Source: an uncultured Chloroflexota bacterium (lineage in GTDB: Bacteria > Chloroflexota > Anaerolineae > Anaerolineales > Anaerolineaceae). From it: a DNA stretch of 64,000 bases. Of this stretch, positions 1-9,173 are shown piece by piece. The stretch covers positions 33,449 to 97,448 of the forward strand of contig CADACE010000012.1 of NCBI GenBank assembly GCA_902786265.1, written 5' to 3'. Numbering within the stretch: the first letter of the stretch is position 1; each line of letters begins with the position of its first letter. A program made the translations under genes and the position numbers. A model generated the notes under the pieces. The model searched no databases. It was not told the origin of the DNA and saw only the letters and a program-made list of their open reading frames with translations.

Positions 1-1
1 G

Positions 2-793
2 GGGCCGCAGTCCATGGTTGGCTGTATGCAGCACTCTCTGAACACCTGTATGGCTTACATCACGGATCTGGTCGGAGCAGAAAAGTTTTATGAGTATCTG
101 GATAAGTTCAGGATCGGCAAACCCACCAACATTGAACTTGCCGGAGAAGATTATTACCCGGTAATAAAACCGGGCAGTTCCTTATGGACCCAAATCAGCC
201 TCTCGACGAATTCGTTTGGTCAGGGACTGATGGCCACCCCGATCCAGATGATCAGCGCCATTTCAGCCATAGCGAACAACGGTGTGATCATGCAGCCGCA
301 TATCGTCCGGGAAATACGCTATAACGGACAGGTGGAAAAAATCACGCCCTCGGAAATCAGCAGGCCTATTACTGCCGAAACAGCCAGGACAGTAACGGAT
401 ATGCTTGCGACTTCTATTGAAATTGAAGTGCTTGATGATAGTTTTGAGTATTTGCTCGATCAAATAAGGATCGCGGGAAAAACCGGTACCGGTGAAATTG
501 CCATCGAAGGCTTAGGTTATGTTTCAACGACCGCGAATGCTTCATTTGTGGGCTGGGGACCTGCAGACGATCCTCAATTCATCGCTTATGTCTGGGTCCA
601 GGAACCAAAGAAAGGCAGTATCTGGGGTTCTGAGGTTTCCGCCCCGCTTTTTGCGGAAATCGTCCAGGAAATCTACCCCTACCTGCGGCTTCCGGATGAT
701 AAGACACGCCAGTGTTTATATACCGGCGTCTGCCCGACAGAAGAGCCGGAAGATGATTATGACGATTATGGTTATGGATATTATTACTGGTAA
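2..793 (+). CDS. Penicillin-binding protein transpeptidase domain (PBP2/FtsI type), 5' truncated by window edge
   Basis: C-terminal part of a class B penicillin-binding protein, which cross-links peptidoglycan outside the membrane. The reading frame is open at the left edge, so the true start lies upstream and the first Met at 14 is internal. Counting from that Met, an SxN motif (SLN, residues 8-10) and the KTGT motif (156-159) are visible; the catalytic SxxK serine lies upstream of the window. The protein ends in an unusual Asp/Tyr-rich tail (DDYDDYGYGYYYW). It is the first visible gene of the dcw cluster and ends 21 nt before murF, which favours a division-specific FtsI role, but PBP2 cannot be excluded. 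Confidence 0.9.
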   Translation, partial: GPQSMVGCMQHSLNTCMAYITDLVGAEKFYEYLDKFRIGKPTNIELAGEDYYPVIKPGSSLWTQISLSTNSFGQGLMATPIQMISAISAIANNGVIMQPHIVREIRYNGQVEKITPSEISRPITAETARTVTDMLATSIEIEVLDDSFEYLLDQIRIAGKTGTGEIAIEGLGYVSTTANASFVGWGPADDPQFIAYVWVQEPKKGSIWGSEVSAPLFAEIVQEIYPYLRLPDDKTRQCLYTGVCPTEEPEDDYDDYGYGYYYW

Positions 794-814
794 AAATGCC
801 GGAAAGGATAAAAA

Positions 815-2245
815 ATGTTTACACTGAATGAAATAACCCGGGCATTTACCGGAAAAGATCTCTTCAAAACCGATACGTTATTTAATGAAGCAGTGGTCGA
901 TTCCCGGCAGGCTGTTTCCGGAACACTGTTCACAGCCATTCCCGGTGAAAATACGGATGGACACAAATTTGTCTCTTCCGCATTTGCCAACGGAGCCCGG
1001 GCAGCGCTGATCGAAAAAGAAATCGAAGGAGACCATCTGCTGATCGACCTGAGAGAGGGTTTTGCTCCGGAAAATAACGAATATATTCCGGATACCGGAA
1101 AACCTGTTTGCATCCGTGTAGAAAACACCGTTTCAGCGCTGCAAAAAATCGCCGCATATCACCGGCAGCAGCTGCCGAACATGGCAGTGACCGGCATCAC
1201 CGGATCGGTCGGAAAAACAACCACAAAAGAATTGATGTTTGACGTAATTTCCGGCCATTATCGAACGTTGAAGACACTGGGCAACAAAAATAATGAGATC
1301 GGGATGCCGATGACACTGCTGCGCGCTGATGAAAATACGGAACAGGCGATCCTTGAGATGGGCTTTTATGTTCCGGGCGAAATCGATCAGCTGTGCCAAA
1401 TCGCGAAGCCATCAGTCGGCATCATCACAAATGTCGGCATGGTCCACGCATCCCGGGCAGGTTCCATGGAAGTGATCGCCCGCGGAAAAAGCGAACTTGT
1501 TCAGGCGCTCCCGGCTGAGGGAACCGCGATCCTGAATTATGATGATCCCTATGTCCGGCCGATGTCCGAACTGACCAAAGCGGAGGTTTTCTACTACGGG
1601 ATGGATCCGGCTGCCGACCTTTACGCGGTGGATATCGACAGCAAAGGGCTGGATGGAATTTCCTTTACACTGGTTCACAGAGGTGAAAAGCATCCCGTCC
1701 GGCTGCCCTGGATCGGCAGGCAATCTGTCCTGACCGCCCTGCGCGGAACCGCTTTCGGCCTGGTAAAAGGACTGACATGGGATGAAATCACGGAAAGGCT
1801 CCGCGCCAGTCATAACCAGCTCAGGCTGCGTGTTACCCGCACTTTTTCCGGAAGCATGCTGATCGATGACTCATATAATGCCTCCCCTGAATCCACCACT
1901 GCCGCACTGAGTCTTCTTGGCGAAGTGGAAGGCAGAAGGACAGCCGTTCTGGGTGATATGAAAGAACTGGGACAGTACGAACTAAAAGGCCACCGCATGG
2001 TAGGAGAAAAAGCCGCCCTTGTCTGCGATAAACTGATCGCGGTCGGGCCGTCGATGAAAATAACAGTCGACACAGCCATCGAAAAAGGAATGGCTCCCGA
2101 ATCGGTTCAATGGTTTGAAACAGCCGCGGAAGCCGCTGAATTTCTGACGGAACATCCTGGCGGAAAAGATGATGTGTTACTGGTGAAAGGATCACTGAGT
2201 ATGCACATGGCTCAAATCGTAGAAAAACTGGAGGACAGGCAATGA
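815..2245 (+). CDS. murF: UDP-N-acetylmuramoyl-tripeptide--D-alanyl-D-alanine ligase MurF
   Basis: Adds D-Ala-D-Ala to UDP-MurNAc-tripeptide in the cytoplasm, the last step of the soluble precursor. The protein has 476 residues, normal for the family. It has an N-terminal substrate-binding domain and the Mur-ligase ATP site GSVGKTTTK at residues 130-138, followed by the central domain (NKNNEIG, about residue 157) and the C-terminal domain with DDSYNASP near residue 353. A GGAAAGGA ribosome binding site precedes the ATG at 815. The last 4 nt overlap mraY, so the two are translationally coupled. Confidence 0.97.
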   Translation: MFTLNEITRAFTGKDLFKTDTLFNEAVVDSRQAVSGTLFTAIPGENTDGHKFVSSAFANGARAALIEKEIEGDHLLIDLREGFAPENNEYIPDTGKPVCIRVENTVSALQKIAAYHRQQLPNMAVTGITGSVGKTTTKELMFDVISGHYRTLKTLGNKNNEIGMPMTLLRADENTEQAILEMGFYVPGEIDQLCQIAKPSVGIITNVGMVHASRAGSMEVIARGKSELVQALPAEGTAILNYDDPYVRPMSELTKAEVFYYGMDPAADLYAVDIDSKGLDGISFTLVHRGEKHPVRLPWIGRQSVLTALRGTAFGLVKGLTWDEITERLRASHNQLRLRVTRTFSGSMLIDDSYNASPESTTAALSLLGEVEGRRTAVLGDMKELGQYELKGHRMVGEKAALVCDKLIAVGPSMKITVDTAIEKGMAPESVQWFETAAEAAEFLTEHPGGKDDVLLVKGSLSMHMAQIVEKLEDRQ

Positions 2246-3234
2246 ACAGTACAACCACGACCCTTGCGATAGCCGGGCTCAGTTTTATGCTGACGCTCAT
2301 CTGGGGACAGCCCTTCCTCTATTTGCTGCGCAGGCTGAAAATCGGGAAACTGATCCGTGCGGAAGGACCTGCTGTCCAATTCACAAAGATGGGAACACCG
2401 ACGATGGGCGGATTTCTGTTCATCTTTCCTACCGTACTCATCAATCTGCTGCTGAATGCGGCGAACATGTTCGGCGTTAAACTCATCGGCCAATCCTACA
2501 TCATCCCAATGATGGCATTGATCCTGTTTTCCGTTATCGGAGCCATTGATGACTGGGAAGGGATCCGCGGAGCCAGAAGAGGGATCGGCATGAGTGCGCG
2601 GATGAAAATGTTCCTGCAGATCATTCTCAGTGTGTTCTTTGCCTATGTGATCAAAAATTATCTGCATATATCCGGACTGATATGGCCAATGTCTCCGATA
2701 CCGATCGATGTCGGATTTCTGTTTTACCCGATCGCCATTTTTATGATCGTGGGCACCTCCAACGCGGTCAACCTGACCGACGGAATGGATGGTCTTGCGG
2801 GTTTGGTTTGTGCCACTGCTTTTGCCGCGTACGGCATTATCGCTTTAGCCGAAGGACAGATTTACCTGAGCCGCTTCTGCTTTATCCTGGTAGGATCTCT
2901 GTTCGGTTTTCTCTGGTTCAACGTCAATCCGGCGATGATGTTTATGGGTGACGCAGGATCACTGGCATTGGGCGCTACCCTGGCTGTTGTGGCATTGATC
3001 ACCCGCCACTGGCTGGTTCTGCCCCTCATCGCGATCATCCCTGTCAGTGAAACAATTTCCGTGATCCTTCAGGTAGGATATTTCAAACTGACTCACGGGA
3101 AACGTCTGTTTAAAGTCGCGCCGATCCATCATCATTTTCAGGAAATCGGCTGGTCTGAAATGCAGGTGGTTCAGCGTTTCTGGCTCATCAGCCTGCTGTT
3201 TGCCATGCTCGGCGTCGGGTTGGCAAATTTGTAA
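2242..3234 (+). CDS. mraY: Phospho-N-acetylmuramoyl-pentapeptide-transferase MraY
   Basis: Integral membrane enzyme that transfers phospho-MurNAc-pentapeptide to undecaprenyl phosphate, giving lipid I. The 330-residue protein has about ten hydrophobic segments and the family's signature sites: the DD pair at residues 103-104, NLTDGMDG at 177-184, FMGDAGS at 234-240 and the PIHHHF loop at 294-299. The start codon overlaps the murF stop (ATGA) and murD follows 14 nt downstream. Confidence 0.97.
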   Translation: MNSTTTTLAIAGLSFMLTLIWGQPFLYLLRRLKIGKLIRAEGPAVQFTKMGTPTMGGFLFIFPTVLINLLLNAANMFGVKLIGQSYIIPMMALILFSVIGAIDDWEGIRGARRGIGMSARMKMFLQIILSVFFAYVIKNYLHISGLIWPMSPIPIDVGFLFYPIAIFMIVGTSNAVNLTDGMDGLAGLVCATAFAAYGIIALAEGQIYLSRFCFILVGSLFGFLWFNVNPAMMFMGDAGSLALGATLAVVALITRHWLVLPLIAIIPVSETISVILQVGYFKLTHGKRLFKVAPIHHHFQEIGWSEMQVVQRFWLISLLFAMLGVGLANL

Positions 3235-3248
3235 GGGAGTAAGTAATT

Positions 3249-4631
3249 ATGATCGAATTCAAAAACAAAACAGCCGTAGTGCTCGGAGCAGCCCGTCAGG
3301 GTCTCGCATTGGCAAAATATGCCGCTCGTCATGGCGCGAAAGTGATCATAACCGACAAACGTCCCTTTGATCAGTTATCTGCCGCAAGAGAATCGACCGC
3401 GGAAATTGATCCGGAATGGGTCTGCGGAGACCATCCGCTTTCTCTGCTGGATCGTGCCGATATTCTGCTGGTGACCGCCGGAGCGGATCTGCGCATACCA
3501 TTCCTGCAGGAAGCGATGAGAAGGAATATCCCGATATGGAATGATGCGGCGATTTTTCTGCATGAAGTCAAGAACCCGATCATCGCCATCACCGGCTCTT
3601 CAGGGAAAACAACCACAACCACACTCGTCGGACGAATGGCGGAAGCAGCCGCGAAACCGGGTCAGAAAGTATGGGTCGGAGGCAATATCGGTTTTGCGCT
3701 CATGTCATTTATTGATGATATTCAGCCGGATGATATTGTTGTACTGGAGCTTTCAAGCTTCCAGCTGGAACTGGTAAAAAACAGCCCGCACGTCGCGGCC
3801 ATCCTGAACATCACACCGAACCATCTCGACCGACATGAGACGATGGAGAATTACACGGCAGCAAAAGTGAATATTCTCCGCTATCAGGGGCAGCAGGACA
3901 CCGCAGTCCTGTTCCGTGAAAATGAACTGACCTGGGAACAGCGCCGCGGTCTGAAGGGCGGACTTGTAAGTTTCGGATTCAATGAACCGGATACAGCTGA
4001 AGAAAAAGCTGTTTACCTGAAAGGGGAGCAAATCATTTACCGGCAGCAGGGATGTGAGCAGGAGATCATGAACACGGATCTGATCCGTCTGCGCGGACGC
4101 CACAATGTGTGCAACGTGATGGCAGCCTGCGCCATCGCCGCGGCAGCCGGTTTTCCGTATGAAGCAATGCGGGCAGGTGTCAGCGGTTTCAACGGTGTAC
4201 CGCACCGGCTTCAATGGGTCCGGACCTATCACGGTGCGAACTGGTATAACGACTCCATCGCCACCGCACCGGAAAGGACCATGGCCGCACTGCACAGCTT
4301 CCATGAACCGATGGTCCTGCTGCTCGGCGGAAGAGACAAAAAGCTGCCCTGGGAAGAACTTGCAGCTGAACTGCAGACAAAAGCGCATTGTGTCGTTTTG
4401 TTTGGCGAAGCTGCCGGATTGATTGAAAACGCACTGAATAAGGCGCAGACTCCGGACGGACCGGAAGTGATCCGCTGCGATTTACTGGAAGACGCGGTAA
4501 AAGCCGCCGCTGAAAAATGCAGAGAGGGAGACGTGGTCCTGCTCTCTCCCGGCGGAACCAGCTATGACGCGTTTGTGAATTTTGAAGAAAGGGGCGACAG
4601 GTTTACAGAATGGGTGAAAGCACTGGAATAA
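3249..4631 (+). CDS. murD: UDP-N-acetylmuramoyl-L-alanine--D-glutamate ligase MurD
   Basis: Cytoplasmic Mur ligase that adds D-Glu to UDP-MurNAc-L-Ala. The 460-residue protein has an N-terminal Rossmann-like domain (VVLGAARQG, residues 10-18), the ATP site GSSGKTTTT at 116-124, and the C-terminal domain with NDSIATAPE and LLLGGRDK, typical of MurD. A GGGAG sequence lies upstream of the ATG. Its 3' end overlaps the chosen ftsW start by 22 nt. Confidence 0.97.
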   Translation: MIEFKNKTAVVLGAARQGLALAKYAARHGAKVIITDKRPFDQLSAARESTAEIDPEWVCGDHPLSLLDRADILLVTAGADLRIPFLQEAMRRNIPIWNDAAIFLHEVKNPIIAITGSSGKTTTTTLVGRMAEAAAKPGQKVWVGGNIGFALMSFIDDIQPDDIVVLELSSFQLELVKNSPHVAAILNITPNHLDRHETMENYTAAKVNILRYQGQQDTAVLFRENELTWEQRRGLKGGLVSFGFNEPDTAEEKAVYLKGEQIIYRQQGCEQEIMNTDLIRLRGRHNVCNVMAACAIAAAAGFPYEAMRAGVSGFNGVPHRLQWVRTYHGANWYNDSIATAPERTMAALHSFHEPMVLLLGGRDKKLPWEELAAELQTKAHCVVLFGEAAGLIENALNKAQTPDGPEVIRCDLLEDAVKAAAEKCREGDVVLLSPGGTSYDAFVNFEERGDRFTEWVKALE

Positions 4632-5863
4632 TCGGAAAAAGAATGAAAGGCGTCCGCGTATCGACGCAGCTGCTGATCGATGTGCCGCTTGTGATCGCAA
4701 TCATCATACTGCTGGTCTTCGGGTTGCTGATGCTGTATTCCGCGAGCTGGAAGTATTCCCTGGAAGCATATGACTCGGGCACATACATCCTGTTCCGCCA
4801 GATGCGCTGGGTCCTTCTCGGTATAGCAGTCATGTCAATTGCCGCCATGGTTGATTATCATTACCTGCAATTTGTCACGAAATGGCTCATGCTGGGTGTA
4901 CTCGGAATTCTGATCGTCCTCCTGGTTGACGTCAGAAACATCAGCTCCCAGACAGGCTACACGCGGACTTTGACGAATACAGGTTCAATTCAGCCATCCG
5001 AGTTCGCGAAGGTTGCGGTTATTTTGTATCTGGCATCCTTTTTGAGCAGCCACAGGGAAAACCTGAATTCCTTTGCAAAAGGTACATTTCCGGCACTGGT
5101 CGTGATCGGCCTGCCGACATTCTTTGTCTTTATGCAGCCGGATATCAGTGCCGCACTGACGATCGCGGTACTGGGCGGTGTGATGCTGTTCATTTCCGGC
5201 GGTAATATGAAACATATCGGGATCATCATTTTCCTGCTGATCATTTTTGCCGCCGGCGGTTACCTTTTCTTCGATAAAGTCGGTACCCGTCTGGAAGAAT
5301 ATTTTGCGGGGCTCGTAAACCCGACCGGTGCCTCTTATCATATCCGCAGGGCATATAACGCCATCATCAACGGCGGAATATTCGGCGTCGGGATCGGGAA
5401 AGGAAAATCAAAGCTTACAGGGCTGCCCTTTGCCTGGACAGACAGCATTTTCGCGGTAATTCTGGAAGAAACCGGCCTTGTCGGCGGGATTTTTGTGATC
5501 GGTTTATATACATGCATCTTATGGCGCGGATATGAAATTTTCAAAAAAGCCCCGGATATTTTCGGGAAAACACTTGCCGCGGGAATTACACTTTGGGTCT
5601 TCATGGAAGCAGCACTGAACATCTGTGTTATGCTCAACATCATGCCGTTTGCGGGGAACGCCCTGCCTCTCATCAGTCTGGGCGGGACCAGCATGATCTG
5701 TACAATGGGGTGTCTCGGTGTTTTGCTGAACATTTCCCGTATTTCCGCTGTTGAAAATGCAAAGAAAGGGAGAAACGAACCTGATGCGATTGTTAATATG
5801 CGCGGGGGGAACTGGGGGTGGCGTGTATCCGGCACTGGCAGTTCTTCAGGCAGAAACGAATAA
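4610..5863 (+). CDS. ftsW: FtsW/RodA/SpoVE-family lipid II polymerase
   Basis: Polytopic SEDS-family glycosyltransferase that polymerises lipid II with its partner PBP at the septum. The protein has 417 residues and about ten membrane helices. It contains the family's QPSEFAK motif near residue 127 and the C-terminal PFAGNALPLISLGGTS region. The start at 4610 overlaps murD; an in-frame ATG at 4643 after GGAAAAAGA is an alternative and removes only 11 residues. The last ~27 residues (Gly/Arg/Ser-rich) are read from the same DNA as the murG N-terminus in another frame, an 80-nt overlap. Its place between murD and murG supports FtsW rather than RodA. Confidence 0.95.
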   Translation: MGESTGIIGKRMKGVRVSTQLLIDVPLVIAIIILLVFGLLMLYSASWKYSLEAYDSGTYILFRQMRWVLLGIAVMSIAAMVDYHYLQFVTKWLMLGVLGILIVLLVDVRNISSQTGYTRTLTNTGSIQPSEFAKVAVILYLASFLSSHRENLNSFAKGTFPALVVIGLPTFFVFMQPDISAALTIAVLGGVMLFISGGNMKHIGIIIFLLIIFAAGGYLFFDKVGTRLEEYFAGLVNPTGASYHIRRAYNAIINGGIFGVGIGKGKSKLTGLPFAWTDSIFAVILEETGLVGGIFVIGLYTCILWRGYEIFKKAPDIFGKTLAAGITLWVFMEAALNICVMLNIMPFAGNALPLISLGGTSMICTMGCLGVLLNISRISAVENAKKGRNEPDAIVNMRGGNWGWRVSGTGSSSGRNE

Positions 5864-6869
5864 CGATACAGAAGTGCTCTGGGTCGGTTCCGATGACGGG
5901 ATCGAACAGGAACTGGTAAAACGCGCGGGGATCAATTACCGCGGGATATCAGCTGCCGGACTTCACGGGGTGAACGTCTTCTCACTCCCGAAACGAGTGG
6001 GAAAACTGGCCAAAGGGTATTTTTCAGCTCAGAAGATCATCCGGGAATTTGAGCCGGATGTGATGTTCTTTACCGGCGGATATGTCGGTTTTCCGGTAGC
6101 AATGGCGGGAAAACAGATCCCGTCTGTTTTGTTTGTTCCGGATATTGAACCCGGTGTGGCATTGGAACAGCTCAGCAAAAATGCCGATATCATCACAGTC
6201 GTTTGTGAAGATGCAGCTAAGAATTTTAAAGACAGCGCTAAAATCAGGGTCACCGGATATCCTACACGAACAGACATTCAGCAGTGGAACCGCAATGAAG
6301 CACTGAAAGTCTTCGATTTGAATGAACAGGAACCGGTACTGTTTGTATTTGGCGGCAGCAAAGGCGCAAGGTCGATCAATCATGCTTTGCGGGCAAATCT
6401 TTCCGAACTGCTGAAGCGCTGCCAGATCATCCATATCACAGGGACAACGGATTGGGAAGATATGAAAGCTTCTTATGATACCCTCCCGGAAGACGAAAAG
6501 AAGAAATATAAGATTTTCCCGTATCTCCATGAGGAAATGGGAGCGGCATTTTCAGCCGCTGACCTGATCGTCTCCCGTGCGGGTGCTTCCACTCTGGGGG
6601 AATTTCCCCTGTTCGGTGTTCCGGCAGTCCTCGTTCCCTATCCGTATGCCTGGCGCTACCAAAAAACAAACGCGGACTATCTGGTATCAAAAAATGCCGC
6701 GCTGATGGTAAAAGATGAAGATCTTCCGTCTCAAATGGTTCCGGTGGTAACAGACCTGCTGGATCACCCGGAAAAGCTGGAATCCATGAAAAAGGCAATG
6801 AAAGGTCTCGCAAAACCGGATGCTGCCCGACAGATCCTGGATATATTAAAAAGAACGGCGAAAAAGTAA
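5784..6869 (+). CDS. murG: UDP-GlcNAc:lipid I N-acetylglucosaminyltransferase MurG
   Basis: Peripheral membrane GT-B glycosyltransferase that converts lipid I to lipid II. The ATG at 5784 is chosen because it gives MRLLICAGGTGG, where the Gly-rich loop normally begins a few residues from the N-terminus, and because AAAGGGAG lies about 10 nt upstream. An in-frame ATG at 5751 would add 11 unlikely residues. The 361-residue protein shows the conserved GGSKGA loop (about residue 191) and the sugar-nucleotide site SRAGASTLGE. It overlaps ftsW by 80 nt. Confidence 0.96.
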   Translation: MRLLICAGGTGGGVYPALAVLQAETNNDTEVLWVGSDDGIEQELVKRAGINYRGISAAGLHGVNVFSLPKRVGKLAKGYFSAQKIIREFEPDVMFFTGGYVGFPVAMAGKQIPSVLFVPDIEPGVALEQLSKNADIITVVCEDAAKNFKDSAKIRVTGYPTRTDIQQWNRNEALKVFDLNEQEPVLFVFGGSKGARSINHALRANLSELLKRCQIIHITGTTDWEDMKASYDTLPEDEKKKYKIFPYLHEEMGAAFSAADLIVSRAGASTLGEFPLFGVPAVLVPYPYAWRYQKTNADYLVSKNAALMVKDEDLPSQMVPVVTDLLDHPEKLESMKKAMKGLAKPDAARQILDILKRTAKK

Positions 6870-6886
6870 GCATTATCAGGGGTCTT

Positions 6887-8260
6887 ATGGAAAAACTGAG
6901 TAACATGAAAATTCATATTATCGGGATCGGCGGGACCGGGATGGCCCCGATAGCGGTTGTTCTCAGTGAGATGGGAGCCTCAGTCAGCGGTTCCGACCGT
7001 TCCGCGTCCGTATATACCCAGTACCTGACGGATCGCGGAATCTCAGTGATGATCCCGCAGGCTGCAGAAAATATCAAAGACCCGGATCTTGTTTTTTACT
7101 CCTCCGCGATCCATGATGACAATCCGGAATTGGCCGAAGCCCGCAGACGCGGAATTCCGACACTGAAGCGCAGAGAATTTCTTGGCCGCATGCTGGATGG
7201 AAGGCAGACGATCGCCATTGCCGGCTCCCACGGGAAAAGCACCACTACGTCCATGATGACACTGGTCCTTTCCGAGCTCAGCCTAAAACCCGGGTTTATT
7301 GTAGGTTCCAGCCTGAAAGACCTCGGTAAAATTGCTTCGGCAGGAAAAAGCAGCTGGTTCGTGATCGAAGCTGATGAATACGACAACATGTTCCTTGGCC
7401 TCTCGCCCTACACCGCTGCGCTGACAAAAGTGGAATATGATCATCCGGATTGCTTCCCGAGCATGGAAAAATATCTGGATGCTTTCCGTAATTTTCTGAA
7501 CAACACCCAACCCGGCGGATTCATTTTGCTAAACGCGGATGACCCGAACCAGGCGCTGCTCAGTACACCGCCGGACCGCAGAGTTTACCGGTACGGTATT
7601 GAGACACCGTCTGATTTTTCCGGAAAAGACCTGCGCGTCGAAAACAACGGTTGTTATTCATTTACTTTCACGGACGGAAAGAACAATATTCCTGTCTCGC
7701 TGAATATTCCCGGAAAGCACAATGTCTCCAATGCGCTGCTGGTAATGAGCTTTTGCGCGGTCAATGGTTTTGACCTGGATGCTGCCGGACAGGCGCTTGG
7801 AAAATTTCACGGCATCAGCCGCCGTTTTGAACTGACGGATGAGTGGAATGATATCAAAATTATAGATGATTATGCCCATCACCCCACCGAGATCCGTGCC
7901 ACACTGAAAGCTGCCCGGGAATTTTTCCCGAACCGCACCATCCGTGCCATCTGGCAGCCGCATACATACAGCCGCACAAAATCCCTGCTGGATGAATTCA
8001 GCACATCTTTTTCGGACGCGGATGACCTGATCATTACGGATATTTACGCCGCCAGAGAAAGCTACACCGATTTCGGTATTGAGGACGTCATGAACGCTGT
8101 ACAGCATCCATCAGTACATCATCTACCATCTAACGAGGATGTCGCTGATTACCTGGTGAAACATCTTAAATGCGGAGATGTCGTCGTGACACTTTCTGCC
8201 GGGGATGCCAACAAAGCCGCGCCTATGGCTCTGGAAAGGATAAAACATGCGCAGTCTTGA
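6887..8260 (+). CDS. murC: UDP-N-acetylmuramate--L-alanine ligase MurC
   Basis: Cytoplasmic Mur ligase that adds L-Ala to UDP-MurNAc. The 457-residue protein has the N-terminal nucleotide fold (IGIGGTGMA, residues 12-20), the ATP site GSHGKSTTT at 113-121, and the C-terminal DDYAHHPTEI motif typical of MurC. ATG 6887 follows AGGGG; a second in-frame ATG at 6905 would still keep the Rossmann fold. murB starts inside its last 14 nt. Confidence 0.96.
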   Translation: MEKLSNMKIHIIGIGGTGMAPIAVVLSEMGASVSGSDRSASVYTQYLTDRGISVMIPQAAENIKDPDLVFYSSAIHDDNPELAEARRRGIPTLKRREFLGRMLDGRQTIAIAGSHGKSTTTSMMTLVLSELSLKPGFIVGSSLKDLGKIASAGKSSWFVIEADEYDNMFLGLSPYTAALTKVEYDHPDCFPSMEKYLDAFRNFLNNTQPGGFILLNADDPNQALLSTPPDRRVYRYGIETPSDFSGKDLRVENNGCYSFTFTDGKNNIPVSLNIPGKHNVSNALLVMSFCAVNGFDLDAAGQALGKFHGISRRFELTDEWNDIKIIDDYAHHPTEIRATLKAAREFFPNRTIRAIWQPHTYSRTKSLLDEFSTSFSDADDLIITDIYAARESYTDFGIEDVMNAVQHPSVHHLPSNEDVADYLVKHLKCGDVVVTLSAGDANKAAPMALERIKHAQS

Positions 8261-9173
8261 ACCATCTCTGTTTTCACCTTACGAAAATGCTTTTCTGCCT
8301 GCTGAAACACTCAGCAGTTATGCATTTTCGCTGTGCGGCGGACCCTGTGCCGGGTTGTTCCGCATAGAAAACGGTGAAATGCTGAAGGGTTTGGTTCGGT
8401 GTTGTATAAACGCTTCGATTCCTTACAGGGTCCTGGGCGGAATGACAAACATCCTTGTCAGCGATGAAGGATATGACGGTGTGATCCTGCTTAACCGGAA
8501 AGGATCCGTGAGCCATACCATCGGTGAAGAGGGAAGCATCCTGCTCAAAGCAGATTCCGGCGCGGGAATGGCCGCCGCGGTACGGTACTGCATTGAAAAC
8601 GAAATCAGCGGTTTGGAATGGGCTGCCGGCCTTCCCGGAACTGTCGGCGGCGCTGTTTGCGGAAACGCAGGTGCGTTTGGGTCTGATATCGCCAAAATCT
8701 TTTTCCGGGGGGAGATCCTTGACGAAAAAGGAACACTTCAGACAATTCAAAAGGCTGATATGAATTTTGACTACCGTTCAAGCTCCCTGAAACATCAGCA
8801 GAACAAACACGTTTTGTGCAATGCTGTCTTCAGGCTGGAAAAAGGACAGAAAGAGCAGATCCTTGCCGAAGGAGAGGCAAATAAAGAAAAACGAAAAAGT
8901 ACACAGCCGGTCGACAGACACAGCCTGGGATCTGTTTTCAAGAATCCCGAAGGAGAATCAGCAGGAAAACTGATCCAGGCCGCCGGGCTGAAAGGTTTTT
9001 CCATTGGGAAAGCGGAAGTCAGTATGATACACGCGAATTTCATCACGACACAAAAGGGTGTAAAGAGCGCAGATTACCATAACCTGGTGATCCACGTGCA
9101 GAAAACTGTTTATGAACAATTCGGGATCCTGCTTGAACCGGAAATCGAGATGCTGGGGTTTGGTGTAAAATGA
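8247..9173 (+). CDS. murB: UDP-N-acetylenolpyruvoylglucosamine reductase MurB
   Basis: FAD/NADPH-dependent reductase that makes UDP-MurNAc. The 308-residue protein has the FAD-binding PCMH-type segment (LGGMTNILVSDEGYDG near residue 60, LPGTVGGAVCGNAGAFG near residue 130) and the C-terminal region with SLGSVFKNP carrying the family's catalytic Ser. GGAAAGGA lies 8 nt before the ATG inside murC. Its TGA overlaps the ftsQ ATG. Confidence 0.95.
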   Translation: MRSLEPSLFSPYENAFLPAETLSSYAFSLCGGPCAGLFRIENGEMLKGLVRCCINASIPYRVLGGMTNILVSDEGYDGVILLNRKGSVSHTIGEEGSILLKADSGAGMAAAVRYCIENEISGLEWAAGLPGTVGGAVCGNAGAFGSDIAKIFFRGEILDEKGTLQTIQKADMNFDYRSSSLKHQQNKHVLCNAVFRLEKGQKEQILAEGEANKEKRKSTQPVDRHSLGSVFKNPEGESAGKLIQAAGLKGFSIGKAEVSMIHANFITTQKGVKSADYHNLVIHVQKTVYEQFGILLEPEIEMLGFGVK

